Origin: Harmonia axyridis
Lineage: Eukaryota > Arthropoda > Insecta > Coleoptera > Coccinellidae
Length of the DNA: 64,000 nucleotides
Assembly (NCBI RefSeq): GCF_914767665.1
Contig: NC_059505.1
Location: 21,697,506-21,761,505 of the forward strand
Reading direction: 5' to 3'
Shown: in pieces, positions 31,050 to 41,702 of the stretch
How positions within the stretch are numbered: the stretch's first letter is position 1
How the letters are laid out: the number at the start of each line of letters is the position of its first letter
Position numbers and translations under genes: made by a program
The notes under the pieces: model-generated
The model's input: only the letters and a program-made list of their open reading frames with translations
What the model was told of the DNA's origin: nothing
Databases searched by the model: none

Positions 31050-32259
31050 TGTATCTTCTCAGTCGTTCAGAGTATACACTTAATTTTTGTTTGAGTGTAT
31101 CTAGAGTTTCTTGAGCACTTTCATTGTTGGCGTCGTAATTTGCATGTCGCCTATGGCGATCCATAATTGCATCCACTATTTTCTGTAGTTTTCTCGACGG
31201 AGAACCTTTTTCAAATTGTGTTAACCGTCCTATATCTTGTCGGAGGCTATGTACTTTTGCTTCTAGCCTATTTTGCCAATGTGGTTTGTTATGCTGTTTT
31301 TTCTGTGCTGGTTGCTCACTTCTAGGTTTTGGCTTCACACCGAGCACTGCTGATATTGTAGAGGCTGCACAGTAGGTAATAAGATGCAATGACTCTAGGT
31401 TTTGGTCATTCGAAAAAAACGGTGGAATTATCTCTTTGTTCATTATGTGCAGAATATGTGAGAGTTTTTTCGATGTCTTCAGTCTAGGAAGAATTGGTCG
31501 TTTAAGAGGATCAGTACCCTCGAATTCTATAAAATATCTATTCATTGTAACAGATAATTGCTCTAATAGATCTCTTCGACTTTCTTCTCGGTTTTCCATA
31601 GTCGCAGTTTGTATATTCCGCCATTGCTCATCTCTTGCTAGTGCCAAATCTCCGCTGTTTTGTTCCTCAGTATTAATTTGTGCATTGATGTTGTGTTGGT
31701 TTTCAGCACAATCGTAGTTTTCTTCAATTGTCACTTCGTTGTTAGTGGGGTTCCTATTCTGTAGCCTCAGTTGGACTTCATTTTTTATTGTGTTAAGTCT
31801 CTCATCGGGTACAAGTTTATTTCTCAATATAACCCGGTATTGGTCGGCTACTCTTTGTTCAGAAACTTGAAGTTCGGGATAGTTTCTGTGGAATTCTGCA
31901 AACAGCTTTTGCCGGTAGCCTATTTTATCCTCTTCCATATTAGTTACTTCATAGTATATGCGCATGATCGTTTCATTTATCGAACTTGTCCATTTCATGC
32001 GTCTTCTTGGTAGACCTGCTTGGGTGAGTGCTGGTTGGGGATCCTGCACAGCACCTTCAGCAGTCGGAGAAACTCGTGTTATTCTTCTCCTAGAATGTTG
32101 AGATTGTGGAGGCGTAGCATTTTGATCGATAGACGCCCGTCTCCTTAGCACTCTGTCACCGACGTCCCGCATACTGTCATGTCCAGCGCCGGCTCCAGAC
32201 ACGCCCTGACGAACCTCAGGCAGCGGCTCTATATTTCGATTCCTTAAATTCACCATCAT
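31018..32259 (-). CDS. R4/Dong-like protein, N-terminal part
   Basis: 413 codons. A proline/arginine-rich leader precedes MKWTSSINETIMRIYYEV near residue 87, like the Myb/SANT-like N-terminal motif of this group. The middle is Gln/Asn/Glu-rich. The last ~100 residues (RLEAKVHSLRQDIGRL, KIVDAIMDRHRRHANYD, YSERLRRYNESYKRKK) are helical and in full-length relatives, from memory, lead directly into RT. Here the frame ends two codons later, within 32 nt of overlap with the next ORF, so the deletion point is close to 31025. Confidence 0.8.
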   Translation of the reverse strand: MMVNLRNRNIEPLPEVRQGVSGAGAGHDSMRDVGDRVLRRRASIDQNATPPQSQHSRRRITRVSPTAEGAVQDPQPALTQAGLPRRRMKWTSSINETIMRIYYEVTNMEEDKIGYRQKLFAEFHRNYPELQVSEQRVADQYRVILRNKLVPDERLNTIKNEVQLRLQNRNPTNNEVTIEENYDCAENQHNINAQINTEEQNSGDLALARDEQWRNIQTATMENREESRRDLLEQLSVTMNRYFIEFEGTDPLKRPILPRLKTSKKLSHILHIMNKEIIPPFFSNDQNLESLHLITYCAASTISAVLGVKPKPRSEQPAQKKQHNKPHWQNRLEAKVHSLRQDIGRLTQFEKGSPSRKLQKIVDAIMDRHRRHANYDANNESAQETLDTLKQKLSVYSERLRRYNESYKRKKVG

Positions 32260-32500
32260 TCATGGGTTCCTCCGTGTCGTGGGGGAGACGGCCTTTGATC
32301 GCTTTTTACGATCCGCAGAGCTACGGTGGGAGAATTCTTGAGCTGCTTTCCACACGGCTTCGTCCGTTACCCTGGACAGGGACCCTTCGACAGGTTACAG
32401 CTTCCCGGGTCAGGGAGCTCCTGGAATCTGCGGTGGGCAGGAGTCGATTCAACTCTCCTGATAGGTGAATCGCTAGGGATTTCCTACCGCTACCCATGAT
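32260..32500 (-). other. GC-rich 5' leader of the R4-like element
   Basis: About 240 nt, far richer in GC than the surroundings, with several short self-complementary runs (for example GGGTCCC/GTCCAGGG, GCGGATCG/CGATC). R2-group leaders often fold into an HDV-like ribozyme that frees the 5' end; I could not fold this one by hand into that structure. Confidence 0.5.
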
Positions 32501-32501
32501 T

Positions 32502-32526
32502 TATTATTATTATTATTATTATTATT
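32502..32526. repeat. (TTA)n / (TAA)n microsatellite
   Basis: Uninterrupted trinucleotide run at the 5' junction of the R4-like element, probably its target. Confidence 0.85.
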
Positions 32527-32627
32527 AAACAAATAGAAATAAAAACTAAAATCTTTCAGATAAAAATAACATTAAATGAAGAAATGAATTACTACAGTTG
32601 AACATAAAAAAAATTATTGAAAAATCA

Positions 32628-33190
32628 GTATCAATCTGCAGTCGAATCATCGTCTTTAACATCCATACATAAATTTTCACTATCCATCGAATCGAGCATA
32701 TTTTTTGTAGGTTGAAAACGACAACAATCACCTATCTTTTTAAGTCCTTCTTTAGCATGTTATAATAATGCTATATTTTTATTTAGAAATCTGTTTCTAT
32801 TTTTTGTTTTGATGCGGTTAATAGCCGAAAATATTCTCTTGCATTTGGCATTCGAAATCTGAAATATGCAGCCACCCAAATTTGTCGATGAAATTCCAGT
32901 TAGACATATTTTTTTCCACTGAATAGAATACCAAATGTGAGATAATGGTATATTTTCAACGGAAGTTTACACACCACCTGTTTTCAATGAGGCACCCTTC
33001 GGATATTCCATCATTCTTCGTATTTATTCTCAGCCGACAGAAGTTTTATGATTTTATTATGTTTAAGTAGGTACGTTCTTCTAGAAACACGTAGAACGTA
33101 GAACCTCAATGAGAATGAACAATGAATTGATTCATAGATACAGTCTAAACATCCGAATTTCCATATTCCCAATCGCCTCCGTTATATTTT
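32628..33190 (-). pseudogene. hAT transposase C-terminal relic and flank
   Basis: The minus strand at about 32800-32880 reads QISNAKCKRIFSAINRIKTK then NRNRF, the hAT dimerisation block, followed after one stop by an acidic tail (KDDDSTAD) to about 32638. Upstream, 32940-33190 matches 58025-58340 of the hAT MITE at 57.8-58.4 kb (AGTTTACACACCACCTGTTT, GAGGCACCCTTCG, ACGTTCTTCT), so this is probably a deleted member of the same hAT family. Confidence 0.75.
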
Positions 33191-33300
33191 TAAGACTACC
33201 AAAATCTACTGAAATCTACCAAAGGATTTCTTCCTACTAAAAACTCCATGAAAATGCGAAAAATCTACTAAAAAAGTAGATTTCTACTAAATCTGGTCAC

Positions 33301-33850
33301 ACTGTATACGAGTCTATCGCTATCCTTTTCATTTCCAAAAACAAATAGCATGCGCACTCTCTTTCTTTCACTGGACAGACTTCAAACAGCTGCTATGCTG
33401 TGTCCTCACTTGCAATAATATTTAACTTTTTGAAATTCGACAACCGGGATTCTGGACTGATTTTTCGTAGGCAACCCTATACCACCGTGTTCATAATAAA
33501 ATAATCTTTGATCATATTGATTTTGATTAAATAGTCAGACCGTTGCAAAATGCTAGTATAGATTGACCTGTTTATACCTGGCAACCGAGAGTTGTGACCG
33601 AAAAAAAATAGGCAACCTAACGTTTGCACATTCTATGGGCTTCATACTCTCGATTGGTATAGAATTTATCTAATAAGCAAACCGGTGAAATGTTCGAAAA
33701 AAAAAAATTTTTTTATTATTAATTAAACCTACTCTGGACTAAAATTTGTTAGGCAACCCATATGTGATATATTCATTGACATGTTAAATTAAATATAAAA
33801 TACGTTTTATCAAATAAGCATCTCGGTGAAGGTCGTTCTATATCGGGATC
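33301..33850. repeat. Right inverted arm
   Basis: GGCAACC at 33470, 33580, 33611 and 33752, spaced as in the left arm in mirror order. Confidence 0.75.
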
Positions 33851-33860
33851 TTAGACTAAT

Positions 33861-33998
33861 TGGAAAGATCCTAAAATAGCAAAAATTAGAAGATTTCATT
33901 TATATATAGAATTGTTGCTTTATTTTTTCTCGAAACTGAATTATTGTTGTTTAAAAATTTTTATGTACACTCAGTCTCAGAGAGGAATGAATGAATAA

Positions 33999-34066
<68 letters not shown>

Positions 34067-35037
34067 AGTACATACATCAAAAGCTGTTCGAGATATTGTG
34101 AAATGTTCTTTGAATAGATCTCCCATGTCAAGAGGAATTGTATTTTCATAAAAATTTTCATTTTTTGGAATAAATGCTCTATTTTAACTTTCCAAATTAG
34201 GCAAAGGCTCAGCCAACTCTAGAACAGGTCCAATTATTGTATTGATTATATCTATTTCTTCGTCGTCATCAAAAATGAATGAAATAACTCTCAAATCCAT
34301 GATCAATGTTTGGAAGGTGTTGCCTTATCTATGGGTGTTGCAATAAAAGAGTAATAGTATCGAAGGCGAAAGCAAACTTAGAAATGAAAATCTATAATAT
34401 AACAGAAAGTTATTTTTAATCATAGACCTAATATCCATGGACGTCGCGTTAGAGAGAGAAGTCGGGAGAACGAATAAGATGGAACATCGGAGGGCAGTCT
34501 GTCAACTCTCTTGATTTATTGCCCTAGAGAAAGAGAACAATATACATCTCTTTCAACTCGAAGAGTTGAACGTTAAATCGTTATTCCAAATTTGAATTTC
34601 GATAATCATGGATGAATGAATGTTCTCTTTTATCTAATGAAAATTTTCTGTAGCATAATCCTTTTCGAAATAAAAATATTATTCCGAATTTGCTTCTATT
34701 TAGTCTCATGAAAAATATTGAGAATTTTTCTACCTGAAGTAAAAGAAATATTACCAATTCAAAAGATGATTGAATCGAATATTACTTAAAACATTGAACT
34801 CACATTCAGAAAATCGCTAATTTTTCTCTCATTCTGAATTGAACACATAGTTAATCTGATTGATTCGATTTGTAAAAGTGTTGAACATTCTTGAAATCTT
34901 TATCGGATTTCAATAAGTTCATGAAACTTATTGAAAGGCCGATTTCATCTTGAAAATTAATCGAAAGCTCATGTTTTTCTAGAATCCATCTGCTATTGCG
35001 AAATTCAAAGCACCAAAAGAACTAATTTTCAAATAAA
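33861..35037. other. Intergenic with (TA)n
   Basis: (TA)n at about 33999-34060, the 96-bp dispersed repeat at 34502-34597, otherwise AT-rich without coding signal. Confidence 0.6.
34502..34597. repeat. 96-bp dispersed repeat, copy 2 (inverse)
   Basis: Partner of 13364-13459, opposite orientation, 21 kb away. Confidence 0.8.
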
Positions 35038-35400
35038 ATGCCTCACACTCGTGCAGCCTTCAATTGTACAGCGAGATTAGAAAAAAGCCAAAAGTTGAAA
35101 TTTCATTCGTAAGAATTTATTTCTTTTAATACCCTCTGAATTCATACATAAAGGAAATATCAGTTCACAGTTTTCCAAAGGATGACAAATTAAGGGAACA
35201 GTGGATGAAAGCTGAAGAAGAATTGATTTCAACCCTTTTTCCTTGTTGAAAATATGCAGCAACCGTTTTCATCAACATGATTTATTAATATTCATGGTAC
35301 AAAAACTCTGAAAAAAGATGTTATTCCTTCAATTTTCAGTTTCTCCAATTATATGCCTGAGAGATTAAATTATGGAGATAAATGTCTTGAAGATAATATA
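35038..35400 (+). pseudogene. THAP-domain relic
   Basis: ATG 35041 gives PHTRAAFNCTARLEKSQK, the C-terminal half of the C-x2-4-C start of THAP zinc fingers; after an interruption ISVHSFPKDDKLREQWMKA (35158-35215) matches the FP...W block; in a third frame FHQHDFINIHGTKTLKKDV near 35258-35320 matches the C..HF..DF part and tail. The first zinc cysteine is Ala here. Several frameshifts and stops. THAP proteins bind DNA and form the N-termini of P and some PIF transposases. Confidence 0.65.
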
Positions 35401-37500
35401 GAAGGTACATTAATATTTTATTTTTTAAGGATGTGAAATATCTATTTATTTTCCGTCCCTAATTTTATTCATTCATATAAATAATTATTGCAAAAGAAAT
35501 TGAACAGGACCAGCCAGAGACAAAACAGCAAGAGATGGGGCAACCAGAGACGGTAAAACTGTTTATAATATCAAAATCCTCTGCTGCTGCCATGGAAGAT
35601 TTTTCCTCCAGATTGAATACTAATATTAGAAATTAGAAACCTGGGAATGAGGATTTCCAAGAATGGAACACTAGACGAAGTAATATCTGAGAGAAACATC
35701 CAAAGAAAACCAATAATCTCAATGTTAAATAGGATATTATCGATTAAAAACATAAATGTGAATAATAAGAAAATAATTCACTCAATAGTTAGGACATAAT
35801 AACATACAGCTCTGAAGTGTACAGCAGCTGGAAAATCTGAAAGAGACATGATACCAAATGATACAATAAGACATAGAATGGAAATAAGACATGATATTAT
35901 TGATCTTAAGAACACAACAGTTGGTTTGGTACAGACAAGTCCATAAATACTTGTGATACTAGGTGTGATTTAAACAAGAATAATGTAAGTTTGAATTCAA
36001 GAAAAACCAAATTTAAAGCTCAAATAGTTTGAAATGTTCAGTTTTTTAGATTGCCATACTAAATGAGGAACATATTCTGTGCCGTGGCTTAAAAATTCAT
36101 CTTTAGAGAAGCTCATTCACTGAAAGGCTGAAAATGGGTATCTTGAATTGTTATTTAGTTGAAAATTACTTTTAACGTATGAGAACAACAACTTATAATG
36201 TTATGATATGTATTTTTCAGGAAAAATGAATGTATCATAACTGATCCTTGGAGAGATAAGGAGAAGAAGATCCATAAATTTCAAGATTTGGAGGAGTTTA
36301 GAACTAAGAAGAGGTAGAGCTCAATCCTGAAATTTTCCAATATCCTGGATATTAAATGATTGGAAGAGTGAATATCCTCCTTAGTGGAGAGTGAAAAATC
36401 CGACTCGAAGATGTTCTTCCACATGCGCTGATAGGCTAAGTCGGACCATTTTTTTAAATCATTTATTGTAATAATGTATACTTAATGAATACAATTCTTC
36501 ATAGACTTTTTTTTTTTTCATTGCCTGTATTATTTGGAAACAATTTTCTGAAAGATTTTACTATTATCAAATTGATAAGTGACTTGAACTAAACTAGTTG
36601 GAAGTAATACAAAATTGAAGAATGAAATGTAATACACATAACTGATTCTATTCAAACGATAAAATTGTTTGTAAAAATGATTTTTCATTCTACCATCAAT
36701 AATATTTGTACTTAGAATTTTGGTTGTCGAAAGCCAAAGTAATAAAATAGAACAACACAAATAGGTGATTACTAAGCAGTATACTTTCATTTTGAATCTT
36801 TAAATGGTTATATTTAAGAATTAGTCTATATTGAATTGATTATTCCAACCAAACATTTGAAAGAATGATCATCTTCACTCAATAATAACATAATATAACG
36901 ATTTTCACTTGATAAAAATATATGAAAATTATTCTCATTTTGAGTTGCGATATAATAAAAATATATTTTTTCTACTATCTTAATAGAAAACTTCATTCTC
37001 GCCCCTAAAGAAGGAAGGAAAAATGTTTTCCTCCCGGCAGGAGTAGAAGTACCATTTTCCTCCCTGACTGATAAAAATGACGACCTTAAAAGTAGTAGAA
37101 AAGACTATATACATACCTAAGGAAAAAATGCTTTCCTTTCTTGGTGTATAAATAATAAAAATATTATTTATTATAGCTTTTTCCATAAATTCTCAAACAA
37201 AAATTAAACTTTTGATAGTCGAAAATAGATTAATATAAGAAAGATTTCAAGCAATTCTAACCCTCGTTTACATTGCTAGAATTCCAATATATCAAAATAA
37301 CAATGAGTTTCATTCAGAATAAAAGAAAAATTCAAGATTTTCCAAACGTAAGTCCAATGTTTTGGTCATATGATTTTGACATTGACTCATCTAGCTGCAT
37401 CTCTCTCTTTCATATTCAGCCTGACGCGAACTCTTCGTGAAAGTCTCGTTAGGGCCTGTCCATGTTATATTAGGTCTATGGAACCTGGAACCACAGAACT
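35401..37500. other. Intergenic, nothing firm
   Basis: AT-rich. Possible downstream debris of the THAP relic (Gln/Glu-rich reading near 35495-35560). No confident gene. Confidence 0.5.
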
Positions 37501-37684
37501 GACAGTCAAAAAAAGGAGCAACCCGTCCAGCAGAGAAAATCAACGTTACCAAACTGATACCTATCAGTAGCGGAGCTACTTACGCTACCGATCTTTCTGC
37601 TGAAAGCGCCCAATGAATTCTTAGGTTTAGTTCATGGTTCTTAGTCCTTAGTTTTTAGGTACGGTGCATAAATCCACCATAACT
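37500..37684 (-). repeat. Composite MITE segment
   Basis: 37520-37615 is the near-complement of 57035-57130 (shared TACCAAACTGATACCTATCA, GTAGCGGAGC, GCTACCGATCTTTCTGCTGA). It passes directly into 37615-37684, which matches the 17.5-18.0 kb palindrome family (GGTGCATAAATCCACCAT). So two families abut here, as they do at 18.40 kb. Confidence 0.75.
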
Positions 37685-37828
37685 TGATCTAATGAATTTT
37701 ATTACTCAATTTTCGTGTATGTATAAAATAAATGGTTCAAATTCAAGAAGTTTTTATTGGGACATTAGATAACTTCATTTCGCACAGATACGAACTATAA
37801 TATTTACGCATCAGTTGTTGATGGTATC

Positions 37829-38017
37829 CTAATTACAACCACCACAAGGGGCACCACAAGGGACATTCGAAAAGTACATTGGCTGTACGACAGGCGCATA
37901 TACACATGGTTGAGGACAAAAGTGGTTCAGCGGGGCTGGAGGTACAGGATATATCGAAATAGGAAGTGTAGGAGAACAGCAAGGATCACAACATGAACTG
38001 CAACAGGAATCACACAT
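37829..38017 (-). CDS. Small Cys/Pro-rich protein (Mst84D/Mst87F-like style)
   Basis: 62 codons, single exon. Starts MCDSCCSSCCDPCCSP, has a Pro/Tyr/Val centre (PISIYPVPPAPLNHF, VYAPVVQPMYF) and ends NVPCGAPCGGCN. Fourteen or so cysteines in CC and CGxCG arrangements resemble insect spermatid-specific Cys-rich proteins that coat the sperm tail; this is resemblance in composition, not proven homology. A TATAAA-like box lies about 60-65 bp upstream (near 38080) and AATAAA on the coding strand lies ~70 bp after the stop (37753-37758), so it looks like a complete compact gene. A metallothionein is a less likely alternative because of the Pro/Tyr-rich core. Confidence 0.6.
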   Translation of the reverse strand: MCDSCCSSCCDPCCSPTLPISIYPVPPAPLNHFCPQPCVYAPVVQPMYFSNVPCGAPCGGCN

Positions 38018-39026
38018 TTTTATCGTGTTTTTATATTCACTTGAAATTTTGATTACTTCTCCAAATTATTCAGTTCGTTTATATTGCTAGGTGACCTTTT
38101 TAAAATTTTGTTTTCAGCGATTCCTTGATTTATGATATGCATAAAATTCGTTGTTTCAATTGAACTAATAATCGATTCCCAATAGGAATTGATAATCGAT
38201 AGGCATCTGAGATTAAGAATGCAGCGACAAGGTGAGCAAACGTAGAACTATAAATGTTGCCATTGGAGTGTTTGGTTGTATTAGTTGTGTGTGTATTTGC
38301 GTTATTAAAATTTGATTTTACAATAAATATAAAAACTTTTTAGACTTCTATAGTGAACAAGTGTGTTACTGTGTATATTTTATTTTCATTTTAGGTAAAG
38401 GCGGTAGATATCATCATTTGTTTCAGTTCAGTCTAGTGATATTGAAAGTTATGCAAGGATGGAAGACTTCGAAAAATGACGAATAACAATCGTGTGCATA
38501 TAATATGTGAACGATTCAATCAACACTATTATACTACAGGATTCTAATAGTTCCTTTTTTAGGTCTAAATGGCAAGACTGAGTAGAATACTTGGGGTATC
38601 TTAAAGGTACAAACACTTCTAGAAGTGTTTATGAAGGTGAAGAAATTTTGAATGCTGGTCACATAATAAAAATGTTACATGTTATTTGCATGACTAATAA
38701 ACTTTAGTTGAATGGTTGAATTGATCATTTCACATTACCCTTCAATTATACAGTCCGAACAAAATATTACAAATGCTAATGTATTGAATATTTTTGGGAA
38801 TACTACAGAAAGTCCCATATCCATTTTTATTTATTTATTAAGAGATAAATGTTTCTAAAAATAAATTTATATAACTAGGTAACTTGAAACTACTCATATC
38901 GATACCTATTTATCGAATTAAATTATTGCTTGACTAATGAATCATCAAAAATAATGAGAATTCAATTGAAAATATTTCACTTATGAAATGTATTTATTTT
39001 GAAAATATATTCGGCATATTATACGA
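38018..39026. other. Intergenic
   Basis: No gene recognised beyond the promoter region of the Cys-rich gene. AACTATAAATGTTGCCA at 38246-38262 recurs inverted at 42710-42726. Confidence 0.5.
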
Positions 39027-39986
39027 CTATTTTAAAATAATTAAAATGTGGTAGAGAAGTGTGCCCTGAAAAAAAATATATAAAATTTCAGAGTACATGT
39101 CGAAATATTTCTGAGGAATTTTTCCAATATTGTGTAAAGGTACCTTAGATTTGAAGACAATGTATCTTTGGCACAATTCTTGTGAAATGCCAAATAAAAC
39201 AGATAATGTCACATATGAAAGATCACATTTCAATTTTGTTAAAACTAAAACAATACACTGCTTGATTGCTAAACGATCTGATCTTTGATCACTGTAAATA
39301 GATTGTACTGCTTCTACTATTGTATCTTATAGTTTCATATTATTGAGACCAGTAAAACTGTTCAGAGCACTATCTGTTGTTCTCAGATCACACAAAGAAG
39401 ATACTTCAGGAGTATTCACTTGCACTTCGAAATCCTTGAAAGTTTTAGGCCCATTATAATCAGGCTGACCCGGAAGAAGCTGTAATAGACCTTGTGCAGC
39501 TTCGATTTCATCTTGGGAAGTAGATTGTAGAGCAGGTTCGATTTCTTCACAAGAGCATTCTTCAGCAATAAGTTTTCTTTGTTGATATTTCTTTGATTCA
39601 ATCTTTCAGATCTACTACTAGAACATTCAGGTTCTTCCTTTGTGGTAGTGGATCCAACAGGAAGATTTCTGGAAGGCACAGCAGACTTTTTCAAACATTC
39701 TTTCTGTGTAGAACTGGAATCTGTGAACGATTATTATTATTATCCCCATGAATATAATCTAAAATTTCATGTGCTATCAGTGCTTACCTCGATAAAAATA
39801 ATCATCATCGATAAAGTGCAGGGAACATACTTTCATATTTCTTGTCACTGGTTTATCGATTTTTAGTTTCAGTTGCCAAGCTTTTTGTCGATCCATCAGC
39901 ACTTTACTCCCCAATTTCCCTTCCACCCAAACACGATATTTATTACCAGTTTGAGGGAAAGCATGGAACGTGATATTTGATATTTG
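39027..39986 (-). pseudogene. THAP + HTH transposase relic (PIF/ISL2EU-like)
   Basis: The minus strand from about 39970 reads TFHAFPQTGNKYRVWVEGK, then MKVCSLHFIDDDYFYRG, the core and end of a THAP finger, followed by GTAAGC (splice donor). The next segment gives KSAVPSRNLPVGSTTTKEEP, then, in another frame, SSLCDLRTTDSALNSFTGLN and, after a stop, a long frame with MKCDLSYVTLSVLFGISQEL (39027-39233), the helix-turn-helix that precedes DDE_Tnp_4 in THAP-carrying PIF elements. The DDE domain and the first THAP cysteines are missing. The Merlin element begins right upstream. Confidence 0.75.
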
Positions 39987-40389
39987 GGTAAATGTTTACT
40001 ATAATAATTAATTTTAATAATGATTCAAAAGTGATGAAATTTTGCTTACTTACTAATTTTGGGTATTAGATCACGAATCCGGTGACATAAATTCCTCAAT
40101 CCTGCTAGTTTTTTTTTAAAAAATTTGTAAAATTGGCTTGATGAAGGTGAGGTTATCCACATTAATAGCTAGTTTTCTTGTATTTTATCAACTGATTCTC
40201 GTTAGAAATGATTAATTAATCATATTTCAAGCTTTTCCCAAAAAAAAAATGGCTTTTTTTTGTCAAAAACTACTATTTTATTCATTGTTTACATCTGGTG
40301 GCGGCCATTATGTTCAATACGTAACGTCTGTCAAATGCTAAATAATCTGCAACGTTGCCAGTATGCCCAGATCTTCTTGATGGGATCGG
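39987..40389. repeat. Merlin left TIR
   Basis: 403 bp, complement of 42179-42589; includes CATTTACCTTG-free A-runs and GGTGGCGGCCATTATGTTCA. Confidence 0.85.
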
Positions 40390-40526
40390 ATTTGTAGTTG
40401 AATGAGATTATGAAATATTAACAGGGATCGAATTTTCGCGGCCCTTTTGGTATTGAAAAATTGGCAAGTGCATTATATGTGAAGATCTTTGTTAATTGGT
40501 TTCAACTATCTATGGTTTTCATTGAA

Positions 40527-40590
40527 CAAGTATTCCCGCTCTTTTCAACAAGTATTCCCGCTCTTTTCAACAAGTATTCCCGCTCTTTTG
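40527..40590. repeat. 22-bp triplet in the Merlin leader
   Basis: CAAGTATTCCCGCTCTTTTC-AA three times in tandem at 40527, 40549 and 40571, about 90-150 bp before the transposase start. Could serve as regulatory or binding sites; no proof. Confidence 0.85.
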
Positions 40591-40676
40591 ATCAAATCAG
40601 TCTATAGCTGATAACCGTATAGTGATTAGTGAACAGTTTGTTTCCGAACTATTAAAGCGAAGTGCTAGTGTGAACT

Positions 40677-41702
40677 GTGAAGTGTTTTTTGATTAATTAC
40701 AGTGAGGGTAATAATACAGTAAGTAAGATGGATACAGATATGTGTGCCGGATGTAAGTATTCTCTTAAAAAATTTTTATCTATGTGTGAAAATGATGATC
40801 GATTGAAAGAGTTTTTGAAAGTTCACGGTGTGATTGATTGTGCAGATGTAATAATTTGTCCAAAATGCAACAAACCGTGCAAATTTTTTGAACGACACAA
40901 CAAGTACGTTTGTAATACTACAACAGTTGTAGTAAATGCTAGAAATAGAAGAGTTCGCCAGAGATGTGGCTTCATTCAGACATCAAGAAAAAACACTTTT
41001 TTCTCGGGAAGTAAGAAGTCTGTCCAGGAAATATGCCAGTTTGTCGCATTTTGGCTGGTTGGTTTCAAGCAAGAACAACTTGAACTCGAAATGGAATGGA
41101 GCAGAAGGACAGTTGTAGACTGGGTTAGTTTTTGCAGAGAAGTTTGTTTTATAATTGTACGCGATCATACTGAACCTTTAGGGGGACCGGGCAAAATTGT
41201 GGAAATAGATGAAGCGAAATTTGGTCGGAGAAAATATAATCGAGGTAGAATTATAGAGGGGCAGTGGATTTTTGGGGGAATCGAACGAGAATCCAAGAAA
41301 GTATTCATGGTTCCAGTTGCCGATAGGAGTCAGGATACTTTGTTGGAAATAATCAAGGAGTGGATTCTTCCAGAAACCACTGTTATGTCCGATTGTTGGA
41401 GATCCTATGATTGTTTGGAAAATGAGGGTTTCCAACATCTGAAGGTTAACCACTCGTTAAACTTTGTGGACCCTGACACTGGAGCTCATACCCAGAATGT
41501 TGAGAGGCTTTGGAGGGATATCAGGTTTGATATTCCTAGATTTGGAAGGCGCTCGGACAATTTTGTTTATTACTTGGCCGAGCATTATTTTCATCGGAAA
41601 TTTCCTAAATTCACCGATAGGTTCCATGAATTCTTTAAATATATTTCTGAAGTATATCCCCCCACAGACACTCAATATGAAGGGGAGGGTACCAGTAGTT
41701 AG
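40677..41702 (+). CDS. Merlin transposase (ISXO2-like DDE)
   Basis: 341 codons, uninterrupted; a start at 40731 (MDTDMCAGC) is an alternative. A zinc finger appears near 60-85 (ICPKCNKPC...C). The middle (QEICQFVAFWLVGF, RRTVVDWVSFCREVC) is the helix-turn-helix region before the catalytic core. Core acids: D in KIVEIDEAKFGRRKY (~177), D in TTVMSDCWRSYDCL (~238), E in HTQNVERLWRDIR (~277), matching the DDE of bacterial IS1016/ISXO2 and eukaryotic Merlin. It is the only clearly intact DNA-transposase gene in the window and, with good TIRs, the element could be mobile. Confidence 0.95.
   Translation: MKCFLINYSEGNNTVSKMDTDMCAGCKYSLKKFLSMCENDDRLKEFLKVHGVIDCADVIICPKCNKPCKFFERHNKYVCNTTTVVVNARNRRVRQRCGFIQTSRKNTFFSGSKKSVQEICQFVAFWLVGFKQEQLELEMEWSRRTVVDWVSFCREVCFIIVRDHTEPLGGPGKIVEIDEAKFGRRKYNRGRIIEGQWIFGGIERESKKVFMVPVADRSQDTLLEIIKEWILPETTVMSDCWRSYDCLENEGFQHLKVNHSLNFVDPDTGAHTQNVERLWRDIRFDIPRFGRRSDNFVYYLAEHYFHRKFPKFTDRFHEFFKYISEVYPPTDTQYEGEGTSS

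Larger units (their letters stand above)
29930..32500 (-). mobile_element. R4/Dong-like non-LTR element lacking its reverse transcriptase
   Basis: In coding order: (TAA)n target at 32502-32526, GC-rich leader 32260-32500, ORF with Myb-like N-terminus (31018-32259), overlapping ORF with zinc knuckle and restriction-like endonuclease (30000-31049), then a tail. Dong elements insert in TAA repeats, which fits the flank. The RT domain of several hundred residues expected between the two ends is absent, yet neither end has a stop. The 3' boundary is approximate. Confidence 0.85.
28541..33850. mobile_element. 5.3-kb unit with >500-bp terminal inverted repeats
   Basis: The left arm starts GATCCCGATATAGAACGACC (28541); the right arm ends with its reverse complement (33831-33850). 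Arms stay complementary from 28541 to about 29055 against 33340-33850, with a further match (GAAAAGGATAGCGATGGACT near 29141 against 33317). Each arm contains four GGCAACC motifs. Between the arms lie an unknown ORF (29411-29797), an R4/Dong-like retroelement (29.9-32.5 kb) and a hAT relic (32.6-33.2 kb). No TSD was found. Whether it is one transposon or an inverted duplication is open. Confidence 0.75.

Noticed and set aside
33961..34161. 66-residue minus ORF rich in YI
   Set aside because: Mostly (TA)n translation.
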